Assembly: GCA_945859605.1 (NCBI GenBank)
Contig: OX243824.1
Location: forward strand, 2,852,297 to 2,916,296
Source of the DNA: Lumbricus rubellus
Taxonomy: Eukaryota; Annelida; Clitellata; Crassiclitellata; Lumbricidae
Reading direction: 5' to 3'
Length of the DNA stretch: 64,000 nucleotides
Shown: positions 1 through 11,900 of the stretch, in pieces
How the letters are laid out: each line of letters begins with the position of its first letter
Numbering within the stretch: position 1 is the first letter of the stretch
Notes under the pieces: generated by a model
The model's input: only the letters and a program-made list of their open reading frames with translations
What the model was told of the DNA's origin: nothing
The model's database searches: none
Position numbers and translations under genes: made by a program

Positions 1-18
1 TGCCGTCTCAGAAACCTT

Positions 19-152
19 CAGAAGCAATCATGTTAAATTACTTCAGAACCAATGACATGTTAAATCACAACAGGATCCATCGAATGGCAAATCACTACAG
101 AACCAAGCACATGTTAAATAACTACAAAACCAATTACACATTAAATCACTAC
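19..152. repeat. Degenerate 25-27 bp minisatellite, about five units
   Basis: Five successive units begin with CAGAAGCAAT, CAGAACCAAT, CAGGATCCAT, CAGAACCAAG and CAAAACCAAT, and each ends in an AAATNACT-like stretch. The spacing is 25 to 27 bases. Similar CAGAATTACAC-type sequence reappears between about 940 and 1200, so the two blocks may be one decayed array split by the SINEs at 431-775 and 1220-1430. No gene is visible at 1-430. Confidence 0.6.
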
Positions 153-430
153 TGTAACAGAACTAGACATAGCCTAAACATTACGAAATAATGGTTTCTG
201 AAAAGTTCAATTTGTTCAATTTTTTATTCCAAATTACCACACAGGACAGATGTAAATTAACATGTTCACTGTTCAGCAAAGATTTAACTTTTCCATACCT
301 TTGACATAGTTCCTTAGAATAAGTAGCGGATATATATCATATGAAGATGTTTAAATTAAAAGGTGTCTGAGGTGGCCAACAGTTCATAATGAACCTTCAA
401 CTGTTATCAATCAACTAAGCCTGTTACAGA

Positions 431-775
431 GGCGCGGTGGTGTAGTGTGTATGTTCGTCGCCTTGCAGCCGAAGGGTTGCAGGTTGGAATACACCTCAAG
501 TCGCCACGTAGGGACCTTAGTGTAAAGCTACTGAACCCACTGCTGTAAAGCCGACCTGCGTGTCGTGCTATAGTGGGCCGTATTTCGTATAACCTGTACC
601 TGTAATCATTCTGTGGTCTGTCAGATTGAATCATTGAAGAATAATATTATTGAGCAAGCCCTTCACTCGCAGTTGCTCAGCGCTTCGGCGTGAAACTCCA
701 ATGCAGCGTCCGCTCTGCAGTCGGGAGTGCCTCTTAGTAGTGAGCTTGAAGGGGCGTTATAGCAAGTGCACATGC
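431..775 (+). mobile_element. SINE-like repeat, long copy
   Basis: This copy begins GGCGCGGTGGTGTA, carries a decayed polymerase III B-box-like GCAGGTTGGAAT near 479, and ends GGGGCGTTATAGCAAGTGCAC. The same order of blocks (GCGCGGTGGTGTA, TTGCAG, CACCTCAAGTCG, CTTCACTCGCA, TGCTCAGCGCTTCGGCGTG, GTGCAC) recurs at 54825-55055 with an intact B box. This copy is about 125 bases longer, with extra sequence between about 517 and 655. The polymerase III origin is inferred from the B box only; no A box was firmly placed. Confidence 0.65.
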
Positions 776-1219
776 AAGCAAAATACTATGCTGACCTTGT
801 GACAATCCCTGCAGAGAATCCAGACTCGGACATTCTTGTATTCGTCTGGCATTTCCACATTCTGAATTTCTTTGTCTTTTGCCTTCCACCTTTCAGTCAT
901 ATCTAACATCGATTGGCAGCACACCGGACAACTGTAGTGCCTACAGAATAATACACCAACAAAAAACAGACAATTACACCAGTGATCCTTAACAGAAATT
1001 TCTAAAGAACCAGCATTTCATAAAGAATTACACCAGTGGTAATTATACGGAATTATACAGGTCTGTAATTTCCGCGACATCAGTAATCTGCACAGAATTT
1101 CACCTTCTAAAATGACACTGGGAGCCCTACAGAGTCTCACCATTAATTTCCTACAGAATTAGGTCAATTGTACCCACAGAACTACACTGTAACGAGTCAC
1201 ACTTGTTGTAAGCATCACT

Positions 1220-1430
1220 GGCCCAGTTAGCTACATCTGTAAGAGCGCTGGTCACGCGTCTGCGTCTCTGTGCAGGTCTCGGTTCGATTCCCGAAGGTGG
1301 CTATTTCAGAGATTCAAAATCTCGGGCTAGCACGGTTCGTCCACGGGGAGCTAAATGGCGTGGCATCCATTCAAACGGGCGAGCGGTGGTGAAGGATCTC
1401 ACCGATCAAATTCATTGAAAAGTTTAAAAG
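1220..1430 (+). mobile_element. tRNA-derived SINE, family 2
   Basis: A tRNA-like head (TTAGCTACATCTGTAAGAGC) is followed by a canonical B box GGTTCGATTCC at 1281-1291 and then the body GATTCAAAATCTCGGGCTAG and AATGGCGTGGC. A second copy lies at 25000-25265 with the same B box and body. The B box and its spacing from the A-box-like head support a polymerase III, tRNA-derived origin. It is not a tRNA gene, because no cloverleaf can be closed. Confidence 0.7.
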
Positions 1431-1994
1431 GTCGAAGCCATAGACGGCCGCTATATACAATCCGAATACATTTGCAAGGTTAATTTTATGCATTTAAAAA
1501 TCATTAATGGTCCGAAAAAACTCAGAATCTCTCCCACCCATATTGGCCTAATTTGCGATCAACATGTTTAATTAATAACATAAATAACATAAATAAAAAA
1601 ATTAACTATTTAAAATGACTTGCGATAGCATGAATATTGGTGCTTACCTATAAATTAGAAGGTCTGACCGGCAATCCCTAATTTAACAAAAACAGAAAAT
1701 TTCAATGAATCAAAGGAACATACTCGCACTGATGTTAAGCTAAGATCACTGGCCTTAATTTCTTAACGAATGAACGCAACACTAGGACACTTTCCATAGC
1801 TCGAAATGTATGCAACCACATTATGTAAGCATACAATTATTGAGTTGGTCTTTCTATTTAGAATGACCGTCTTCCACTAAAACGAGCCAAACAAAATGAC
1901 TCGTTTTTCTTAATTCTTCTCTCATCTGTAAAAACATTTTCTTTCACGAAGTTTCGGGCTGAATATAATAATAATACTTATCATATTCAAATAA
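1431..1994. other. Unassigned AT-rich stretch
   Basis: AT-rich sequence with no credible coding region, no recognised repeat and no strong structure visible by eye. Confidence 0.4.
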
Positions 1995-2172
1995 AACGGG
2001 CCGACTGTCTGGAACGACCTCCCGGTTGCGCTTCGCTCTCTACTTGTGGTCCATCTGGCTGGGTTCTACAAGTCTCTCAAGTCTTTTTTCTTTGTTCGTG
2101 GTTGGGCTGGGAGCGCCTCTGAGTAGTTTCTTGAAGGGGCGCTATATAAATGCTCTGAATGAATGAATGAAA
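1995..2172 (+). mobile_element. 3' end of a CR1/L2-like non-LTR retrotransposon
   Basis: The plus frame reads WNDLPVALRSL-like residues, typical of the extreme C-terminus of CR1/L2-type reverse transcriptases (WNxLPxxLR). It is followed by the shared 3' block GGGGCGCTATATAAAT and a (GAAT)n tail at about 2155-2172. The same 3' block ends the fragments at 34225-34295, 44640-44970 and, inverted, 23255-23335 and 46190-46690. Only the last ~50 codons are present, so this is a 5'-truncated dead copy. Confidence 0.65.
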
Positions 2173-2954
2173 ACAAGGTGGGTCTAAATTTAACAAATCT
2201 AATTTCTCAGTAAGTCCGTAGAACCATCAGCGCAGGGAACATGAATCCCAGAGAGTCTGACTTGTGTATGAGATGTCCGCATGGGAGAAAGAACAGATCA
2301 GCACGTGACGAGTGAAGATCTTCAAGACAGACTGGACAGTTGGAGTGTGCCCTATTCTCCGTGCACTAAAAGAAAGAAAAAATGATACCCGAAAAAAGTC
2401 AGGCAGCTGTTTGGTGTTGATCACAAACGTGTGATATTGAGAAACGCTGAAAGAGGTAATTTTGGCATTTAGAAACCAATTTATATAAATTTATTTTTAA
2501 AAATGTTTGAAATGTTTTAATATTTCAATAATTACTAATCATCGAAGTTTCAGCATTATTGCTATTCTTGCTATTATTCTATTCTATTCAATTTTTGGTT
2601 TTATAAAGTGCCTCTCACAGTACAACCTAATCAGAAGCACTCCCAGTGTGAAGAACTCCTGGAAAAGAAAAGTCTTAAGACACCTGGCAGAAAAAGTAAA
2701 GCCTCCAGACAAAATCTGAGCATGAATAACAGCAGGAAGGCCATTCCAAAGCAATAGGGCAGACAGAGGCAACTTATTAACACCACTAAATATTATTAGC
2801 ATTTTTTAAATAAGATAATCTCTCAGGAGTACAGAAATTGGTCTCAGTATCTTTATTGATATTTTAATTATGAATATTAAATATATAATTCTTTCATTAT
2901 CAATATTATTACTAAATTATTATCATTATCAACATCATAACCATTTTTATCATT
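2173..2954. other. Unassigned AT-rich stretch
   Basis: No credible gene. Short open frames at 2227-2424 and 2507-2719 show no domain signature and are probably chance. Confidence 0.35.
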
Positions 2955-3480
2955 ATTAATGAAGTGGGTTTATCAAAACTGGAAAATCGTGTCCTGGACT
3001 CCAATACGGAGACCATATCACACCTGATCTTCATTCTCTACACTGGCTTCCTGTCTCTGATCGTATCCGCTTAAAGCCGGCACTCCTCATGTACAAAGCA
3101 CGCACAGATCACCTCCGATCCATCCCTCTTATCTTCTATGATCACACCTTAACCCTTAATACTTCCCTCCAATGTAACTGAGTTGCGGCTTTGTCAACCT
3201 GTGTTTTTTTTCACATTAAACGAATATATATATATATACCTTGCAAGTCTGTCAAAGGTCGCTCTTCTCTTCGATCAGCAGCTGCTGGAAACTATGTTGT
3301 TCCTGGTTCACGTCTTGTCTTTGGACGGCGTTCTTTCACATTAGCCGCTCCCTTCAGCGGGAACTCTCTGCCTCCTCATCTTCGTAACTCTCTTAGCAAG
3401 ACTTTTTCACTCTAAACTAAAAATTTACTTGTTCCACGCTACCTTTAATTTAAATATTGTCCGACTCCAATAAGCACTTC
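2955..3480 (+). mobile_element. CR1/L2-like reverse transcriptase C-terminal remnant
   Basis: Frame fragments read LHSLHWLPVSDRI near 3030-3070 and SLRSAAAGNYVVPGSR, then NSLPPHLRNSLSKTF near 3260-3412. These match the usual order in CR1/L2 C-termini (LHWLPVxxRI, LRSxxxxxLxVPR, WNSLPxxLR). The frame is interrupted by an AT insertion near 3220-3240 and by stops. The fragment is therefore a decayed 5'-truncated copy. Confidence 0.65.
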
Positions 3481-4706
3481 TGAATTTTACACCAAGTCAT
3501 CAGGTGTATACGGTCATCAACTATAATTACTCAATGCATCTAGTTGGGTTATTTATTCACTATCACAATGGGGGAGGCACAGAATCACCTCCACTCACTT
3601 TATGTGAATCCTTTATCAGAACTGCAAGGCACAGGTCACACTTCGTACAGTGGAAGAAATTCTCACGTCCTCCGACTCTAAAAAAACAACAAAATGAAAT
3701 TAAAACACGAAACACAAAAATACTAAAATCGATAGATAATCCAAATATAAATAAAAGAAAATGAAGAGGAAGAGGAAAAGGAAGAGGAAAAGAAAGAGGA
3801 AAAAGAAGACGAAGAAGTAATGAAGAAGATGATGATGAAGATGATAAAGATGAAGATCAAGATGAAGGTGAAGCAGATGATGATGAAGATGAAGACTAAC
3901 CGACAGAGACCGCATTGGTCGCAGTGAAACTGCTTCAGATAGATCTTTATCATCGAAAAGTCGACAGATCAAGCAGCAATATCGTCCGAATTCAACGCCA
4001 CAAGCAACGCACGATTTGCCCACCTGAAGACAAAATGTTGCATCATGAGCAACAGCAACAACAACAACACCATCAACAACAAAAGTCTATTTTTACCATA
4101 ATATATTAAGTGTTATTATCTTGAAGACATAGAATAAATCAATTGCACTGAGTAACTCGCCATGCACAGCTTATATAGCACGGTTTCATCGCGTTGTAAA
4201 GGTGTGTAAAACAGTACATTAGCCAAACAGTATTTATAATTATTAGTGAACCTGTGTAAAATATAAGGGCCCAAAAAATCAGCTACTGCACAATCTTTAA
4301 CTAATTTTATAGTTCTTCAACTAGAACTTAGTGTAAATAGCATTAACTGGCTAAAAAAACGTTTACTGGTGATAATATAAACTGGAAATAAATGTAACCT
4401 AAGACATTAGGAACTTTTGATAACATTAACTGAAAAGAACAGCACCTGAAAAGACACTGATTGAAAGTACCAATAACTGAAAATAACATTTACCAATATT
4501 AACGCTGGAAAATTAAATGCATCATGATCACTTGAAAGTAAATGAACAATGTTAACAGGAAATTAAGAGCATCATGATCAAATTTAATGATAAAATTCAA
4601 AATAAAAACAAATAGATAAAAAATAAAAAATGTTATCTTCTGTCAAATTAGAGAGTTAAACTAGCTATAAATGTGGAATTTAAGAAAATTTCAGTTGAAA
4701 TTAAGT
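3481..4706. other. Unassigned stretch with purine-rich microsatellite
   Basis: A purine-rich GAAGAG/GATGAA tract at about 3755-3900 makes long but meaningless acidic or basic frames on both strands. A CAACAA run lies near 4048-4082. The rest is AT-rich with no gene seen. Confidence 0.45.
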
Positions 4707-4757
4707 TTAACCCTTTACCGACCAAAGTGTAGTTATAGTCAGTCAGTAAAGAGTTAA
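4707..4757. repeat. TTAA-flanked miniature inverted repeat
   Basis: TTAA at 4707-4710 is followed by CCCTTTACCGACC. On the other side, the reverse complement of the right arm reads CTCTTTACTGACT before TTAA at 4754-4757. About 11 of 13 bases pair. At 43 bp between the TTAAs this may be a deletion remnant of the TTAA/CCC elements described further right, or chance. Confidence 0.35.
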
Positions 4758-5174
4758 TGATGATCATGTGAATGAATTGAAAAAGAAATGAGACATATAT
4801 GAGAAACGAACATGTTTCGTGGTGTGACACTAAAGACACACGATCTCTGTAACAGCGTGACGGTCAATCTCATGTGATTCGTTCTCATCGTGACACGCGC
4901 GACACGTGTAAATCTTCTTGCAACATGGACTCTGTAATTAAAATGCCAAGAAAATTTAATACAAATGAAATAACAACAAAAGATTACAAAATAACATAAA
5001 AATCACATAACTATCATTATTATATGGCAATCACCATCACAGCCATCATCATTACACTTAAATGCTTCTCAGTAATGATCTTGAAGTGGATGAAAGAGCT
5101 CAATAAAAGCTTCAATAAGTGTTCTCAATAAACAAATAAAAATAAATGTCACTCAAAAACACAGAATAATAGAT

Positions 5175-5178
5175 CTAT
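5175..5178. other. 4-bp target-site duplication CTAT, left side
   Basis: CTAT directly precedes the TG of the left LTR and is repeated at 16280-16283 directly after the CA of the right LTR. A 4-bp duplication is usual for Ty3/Gypsy integrases. Confidence 0.8.
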
Positions 5179-6767
5179 TGTTGCGCGCGTCCCCCCAGCC
5201 AAAAGAGCACCCCTATTCAGCCTCAAGTCAAGGTTTCTTTCCTCATATTTCACGCAGGGTCTCTCTGGCCGAGGAGCAAGGCGGGGAGGGGCTTCAGCAT
5301 TAAGTTCCAGGTACTCCGTTCTCTTCCCTCGAAAACCCGGCACCCCCGAGGCAACATCCAGTATGGATTCTGAACCCTCTTCTTCCTCATTACCAGGTAC
5401 CAAGGATGACTTAAGGCGACATATGTCCACGGCTCTCTGTGGGAGAGCAACAGCCCCTATTTCAGACTGTTCTGGGTTCAGATCCCCTCCACTTATTCGA
5501 CGGGTTCCCATCCATCCGGGTTGCTCAGCGGTATCAGGGTCTAGGGCATTATTTTCTCCAGCATATTGCCTCAGATGTTTTTCTAGCTGTTCGTGTTTCT
5601 CAATTAAGGCCTGCATTTGGGCTTCCTGGCGCTCCATAAATTCTTCAACAGTGCACGATACTATTTGGGAGGGGGTTGTCTCTTCTTCCTCCCCTTCACT
5701 AACTTCCTCTTCTGAATTATTACTTGACATAATGTTCAATGAGTAAGGACTTCTTAATAACTCTGATGAATCAAGAATTAAGCCTAAGTATTCACCACAT
5801 CTCTTCAAGTTAAAGGTTTTTAATCAACACAATTGCAAACACTTGACTATCTGTAATCAGTCAATGATATTTAAGCGAAAGAGAAATTAATCGGTATGAT
5901 TATATTGCATTGATTTATGTAAATTCGAGAACATCTATCACTGTTTCGCAGACACGGTTTGCTTTCCGTGTGAAGCACTCGCTAACATCTAATTAATTAA
6001 CACTAATGAGTTAAGCCTAATCAGTTCTTCAATTAAGCACCACACGCAATGCGACCAATTATAATTGTCTATTCTAGCGATATTCACTGCGAAATATTAT
6101 TTATAATAATATCTCATTTAAGCTTCTCGGTTCCACAGCAATATGAAATTTAAGGGGATACTTCTCTGCACTCCAGATAATAATTTCAGTAAACGTTGAC
6201 CACGGAGATACCAGTCACCAAATTGACCACCAGAAGAAATGAAACGGCGAAAGAATTTCAACTTCCAAAGTATGACAAATATTCTTCAAAACGGTTTTCA
6301 GACACCCTGGTCTCGTCAATATGAAGGCCCAATTTCTTGGCTGCACGGCAGAAATTCAATTACTAGTTTCTTCGAGTAAATTTGGATCGCAATCTTATTC
6401 GATTTCTACTACAATTTCAACGATTCGAGCACAGAGATGTTGCTTCGTCAACCGCCACCGTCTGTCTGAAGGTTTCAGTCCTTCCAGCCAATCACAGGCC
6501 ACATCCGGGACTCGTCGGAGTCACGGGATCAAGGGGGATCCAATGAAACCTGTTGCGTTGCCGCCGGACTAAAAATAGAGTGGCATAATGAGCTGTTCTC
6601 CCAGAACAAATAATAATACACCGGAGGTCGCTCTAAAACGCGGCTACACCACCGGAGACCGACCGAAGGTTGGATGTTAAGGCCGAAATTCGATTAGGCC
6701 GCAAATTTATAAAGGCCGTAAAATTATTAAGGAATTATTAACGATCCAACTTTTCACGATCGTTACA
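5179..6767 (-). repeat. 3' LTR of the Gypsy element
   Basis: This LTR has the same length as the 5' LTR at a constant offset of 9,512 bases, and every stretch compared matched. It carries an orphan copy of the first ~210 Gag codons (5808 down to 5179). That frame then runs eight codons into flanking DNA and stops at 5149. Read on the element's strand it begins TGTAACGATC and ends CGCGCAACA. Confidence 0.93.
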
Positions 6768-6784
6768 CCCTCACCAGCCCCCTG
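6768..6784 (-). other. Polypurine tract of the Gypsy element
   Basis: On the minus strand CAGGGGGCTGGTGAGGG lies immediately before the TGTAACG start of the 3' LTR. This is where plus-strand DNA synthesis is primed in LTR retrotransposons. Position and purine content support the call; the exact cleavage site is inferred. Confidence 0.75.
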
Positions 6785-8987
6785 AATTTTTCACCATGGG
6801 GAAAAATCTATCAGCTCCTGCTGATCATAACCGAGAAACTTAATTTCTGTGTCACCATAAACAATTCTATAGTCGAGAAATCTAATTAAACATCGAAAGT
6901 CTTAACGGACAGACTTGTACAAAGGCACCTATCGGAAAATATAACGGACAGATCACGATTTAACGTTATGGCAGAAAGCAATCAAGTATCAAAACATTCA
7001 CCGAGTAGAGTTCACTAAGTCGAACTCAATTACAATCATAATCAACGATCTACGACGTAGCAACACTTCAACTGCATCTCACAAAACTTTGCAGATCGTT
7101 ACAGAACTTAAAGTTCTCGGGAAGCACATGTCGACTTAGACACATAAAAGAAAACACAACAGTTTCAAACAAAATTGCAGGGAATGATTCAGATAATAAT
7201 TTCTTTTCACAAGAAAGAACACAATCATGATTTGACTTAGCGATTATCACGGCGACTCAACAAGGTACTACCCGACTATTTACTAATTACAGGTCCTCAG
7301 GTGGACATCAAGAGTGGCCAGAACCATGCGGCTCTTTTTAAAGTGTGCAGTGTCAAGGTAATTACCTCTACCTTCCACCATTCTTTGCTAACAACCTACT
7401 TATATTTATCGGTTAACTGGATTTCGGTTCGCACAACCCATACGAGAAACTACCCTTATTAGATCCCAACAAAAGTTTTTATCTCTAAAAATAATGCAGC
7501 ACATAATCGCAATCAATCCAAGGCGATAATACAACATAGCAATTTTAGAACGGACACATATAATTATAATCGACGTTTCCTATCCAATCCCATCACTTGC
7601 TCGGGGCCACTTACAAGGATAAATAAATGTCTTCCATAACACTAAAAGATCATGCCCCGGCACCATATTCAGTAATATTATCAATTAAACAGCACAACAT
7701 ATCAAAGCATATCAAGAACTACCACACAGGACATCTTGAATGTCAAGGCAAACATTTATCCCATCACTCTGACAATTCATTCGCACACAGCATCTGCAAA
7801 TCCTGTTCCTAACCAGTCAGACCATACTACTGCTCAAGTATTACTCAGGGCTAGAAATTGACAACACTTTTAACTAATGCTGTATTCCATTTACACCACC
7901 CTTACAGATACTACATACAACCACCAACGATTGCAACAATCTCCTTTCTGAGCATTCATAAACATGGGCAGTCAGCACATCATCACAGACAGAACACATT
8001 ACACTTAGGCTGAGACTACTAAACAAAGGCTTTCTGTTTAGCTAAGCATTATCAATACGCACTAGGGCGGCATTACCCTCGACCTAAGCAATAATTTCTC
8101 CACGTCCCCCTTCCAAGACGGAGTACAACAGAGCAGACCACCCGAGACAAGTTAAACAAAGGGATCTACTGTTTAGTAAAACATACCCTAGAAACTAACG
8201 GGTTTCTCCCTGACCTATATGCTATAACCTCTCCACGTCTACCTTACAAGACGGAGTACAACAGAGTAGGACAGTAACGCTGACTAGTAAGCAAAAGGGT
8301 TTACTGCTTAGTAAAGCATACCAAAGAAACTAGGCCGTCTACAGCTCACAACTCTACACCAGGTCATCTGTCTCACCTCTCATATAATATAAACTGACTG
8401 CGGAGACATTAGACAACTCACAAGTCTACCATCTATCTTACTCACAAACTACTCGGAGCTTACACATCACACAGACATACTAGTTTCTTTCACACACTCA
8501 ACTAATACAACTCGCTAATCAACATTCAAAGACTATGTCCACTAACTGCTACAAAGGTCAAGCTACTCATAATTCAATATGCTGCATTATACTCTACTAA
8601 CTGCTATGATTATGCACATTCAACTTTAGAATACATTCACCAAAGTTACTGAGCTCAGCTACTCATAATCTAACATATTAGGTAATACCTTATTACCTTT
8701 CAATTATAATTATGCAGTCAACATTAGAAATGCATACAGAACATTTGCCTTTTCTTCTCTGGCAACCACAAAAAGAATGCAATGAAACACACAAGTAACC
8801 AATCTTATCTATAATCATGAACCAATCATAGATGTTCATTCACAAAATTCATCTGCTTCCATATGCATACCAAAGAACATAAAAATACTGGACTCAGTGT
8901 TACATCATACATCAACTAAAGGAGAGGGTACTCTAACCTCTAAGCTATTACTCCGTCGCCATTATGCGACTATCCTATGCTTATCCG
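6785..8987 (-). other. Long 3' non-coding region of the Gypsy element
   Basis: About 2.2 kb between the Gag-Pol stop and the polypurine tract has no frame longer than roughly 65 codons, so there is no env-like gene. It contains the tandem repeat at 8013-8340 and AT-rich sequence otherwise. Non-coding tails of this length are known in some Gypsy lineages; its role here is unknown. Confidence 0.6.
8013..8340. repeat. Tandem repeat of about 130 bp inside the Gypsy 3' region
   Basis: The block CTCCACGTCNNCCTTNCAAGACGGAGTACAACAGAG occurs at about 8098 and 8231. In each unit it is followed by AAAGGGNTYTACTGYTTAGTAAARCATACC, and a partial earlier unit carries AAACAAAGGCTTTCTGTTTAGC. About two and a half copies are present. 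AAGACGGAG is kept exactly in both full copies. Confidence 0.65.
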
Positions 8988-11900
8988 CTACCTATACCTT
9001 ACGGGTCGGACGATATTCCGACGGGGCCGCGAAAGGGGCAAGGTATCTTCTATTTCTGGCTCATCCAAGTTAACCAGGGCCTCTAAGTCTCTGGGTCCCT
9101 CCAGATCCATAGCGGGGTTCAAATCCCAGTCTTTAGGGGGTTCACCCGCGAATGCCTTAAGCTTATCTATGTAGACCAACTTGGCTTGGGATCGGGATGA
9201 CTTTTGAATTTTATACAACACAGGGCTTAGTCGCTCCATAACACGGTAGGGTCCCGTGTAAAGTTTGCACCATTTCTCCTTCAACCCGACTCGTCTCCGG
9301 GGGTAAAAGTACCACACCCAGGTACCGATGGCGAAAGTAGCTGATTTAACCCTCATGTCGTATCTTAAGTTTCTAGTGGTGGCCTGGCGCTGCATAAACT
9401 TTCTGGCGAGTTCGAAATTACCCTGCACATTTTCAAGCTGTTCAGCCACAAAATCATCGGTATTCAACCAAACATCAGCAATTTGCATATCTCCTAACAC
9501 TAGATCTATTGGCATTCGCAGCTCCCTTGACAAGAAGAGGTGATTCGGGGTGAATCCGGTACTTTCGCTCTCGCTAGCTCGATAGGCTGCGAGGACGAAC
9601 GGGAGATGCACATCCCAATCTCGTTGATTTTGGGCTACCACCTTGGCGAGGAGAGTATTCAGCGTGCGGTGGAACCTCTCGACGGCCCCGTTGGTGCTCG
9701 GTTTGTAGGGAGTAGTGCGTATTTTATCGATCTGTAGGCGTCGACACAAATCTTGAAATAGGGCCGCCTCGAAGCACGGCCCCTGGTCTGTCAGAATCTG
9801 ACGCGGACATCCAAAGCGGCAGAAGACTTGCTCCACGAGGACTCGTGCAACTGTGGCGGCCTCCTGGTTCCGAATCGGGTGAGCTTCTGCCCAACGGGTG
9901 AAGTGGTCAACTGCCGTCAGGATATAACGATGCCCTTTGCTGGAGGTGGGATGAGGCCCCGTAATGTCTACTCCAAGGCACTCCATGGGGGCTCCAACAG
10001 TCATGGATTGAATCCGCCCTTGTTTCGGAGGCTTCCCTCGGAAGTACTGTGCACATGGGACGCACCGCCGCAAACTCATCACCACATCTTCTCTCCAACC
10101 AGGCCAGTAAGCCCGTTTCTGTAGTTGAGATTGAGTGCGACGAATGCCCATATGACCTCCGGTAAGTCCTTCGTGGGCTAACTGAATTAGCGTCGAACGA
10201 CGCCGTTGCGGTGGGATGAGCTGGCGAACCCGAACCCGGCTGTCTTCGGAGTCGAGCCAGTTACGAATCAGCAGATCGTCGTGTAGCTCCAGCTGCGGCC
10301 ATTGAGCTACCAAGGTCTTCACAAGTCCGCTCTGGCTCCTGAGCTCGTCGGAGAGAGGCGGGTCATTCGACTCGATTTTCTTCTGGATAACCCAGCCCAG
10401 CTCGACATCAGCTCTCTGTTCGTTCCGGATAGTGTTCTTATCCCAATCGGTCGGGAAATCGGTCGGTTCCACATCGGCATTCTGCATTTCCCTCACGACG
10501 TGAACCTGGTGCGGAAGACGGGACATGGCGTCGGCGTTCCTATGGGCCGTTCCGGCACGATGCTGTATGTCGAATTCGAATTCCTCGGTGATGGCCAGCC
10601 ATCTTGCTTGTTGGCCGATGGGTAGAGGCGTCCTTCGGAGCCATTGTAGGGCGGAATGATCGGTACGTAGTAGAAAGCGACGTCCTAACAGATATTGTCT
10701 GTAGGTTTTCAGGAAATGCACAATTGCTAATAGTTCTCGTTTAGTAACATCATAGTTCCTCTCCGCCAAGGAACATAATCGGCTTCCGTAGCAGACCACT
10801 CGTTCCTGACCATCTTGGACTTGCGATAGGACGGCTCCCACGGCTTCTCCGGAAGCGTCGGTATCTAGGATGTAGAGACCGTTGTCGTTCGGCAGGGCGA
10901 GTATTGGTGCCTCGGTGAGAAGTTCTTTCAGCTTAGCGAAGGCCGACTCACATTCGGTTGTCCACTGGAACCGGCACCCTTTTCGTGTTAACGCATGCAG
11001 CGGTCTCGCCACTTTAGCAAAGTCTAGCACGAATTTCCGATAATATGAACACAACCCGATGAATGCTCGAACGTCTCGGAGGTTCTTCGGGGTTGGCCAG
11101 TCTTTAACCACGGCGGTTTTCTCTGGGTCGGTCGTGATGCCTTGTTCACTCACTACATGTCCCAGGAACAACACCTGGCGTTGAAGCAGGTGACATTTCG
11201 TCGGTTTCAGTTTTAGCCCTACCGTTGCTAAGCGTTCCAGTACTTGCGTCAGTCGATCAAGATGCGTTTCCAAATCCTCCGCGAAGACAATGATATCGTC
11301 CAGATAGATGAGACACACGGCGAAGTTTAACCCCGCCATTACCAAATTCATCATACGAGAGAAGGTGGCCGGAGAATTACAGAGGCCGAATGGTAGGACC
11401 CGGAATTGAAAGCTTCCTCTCCTGGTGATGAAGGCCGTCTTTTCCCGATCCTTCGGATGGACCGCAACTTGATGATAGCCGGCGCGAAGGTCAAAGGTAC
11501 TAAACCACTTCGCCCCAGCCAGAGCGTCGAGGCTTTCGCTGATAAGAGGCAACGGATAGGCGTCCTTCCGGGTCTTAGTGTTAACCGCACGGTAATCAAC
11601 ACAGAACCTCGGCGTACCATCTCGTTTTTTCACCATTACCACATTGCTGGCCCACGCGGAAGCAGATGGTTCAATTAGTTTTTGTTGTAGCATCTGACTC
11701 ACTTGTTCGTCAATAACTGGTATCAACAATAGCGGTTGCCGACGAAGCGATTGTCTGACAGGGCTTTCGTTTCCAGTCTCAATCTCATGTTGTATCACCT
11801 CAGTGAAACCCAGATCCCACTCGTTCATCGAGAAAGCGTTCAGGTTCCTCATAATGATCTCCCGGAGCCGTTCCTGTATTTCTCCAGGCACGTCATCCGC

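Noticed and set aside
1250..1310. tRNA gene
   Set aside because: A and B boxes are present but no cloverleaf or anticodon stem can be closed; the copy at 25000 shows it is a SINE.
6785..8987. An env-like gene in the Gypsy 3' region
   Set aside because: No frame above about 65 codons and no signal peptide or membrane pattern.
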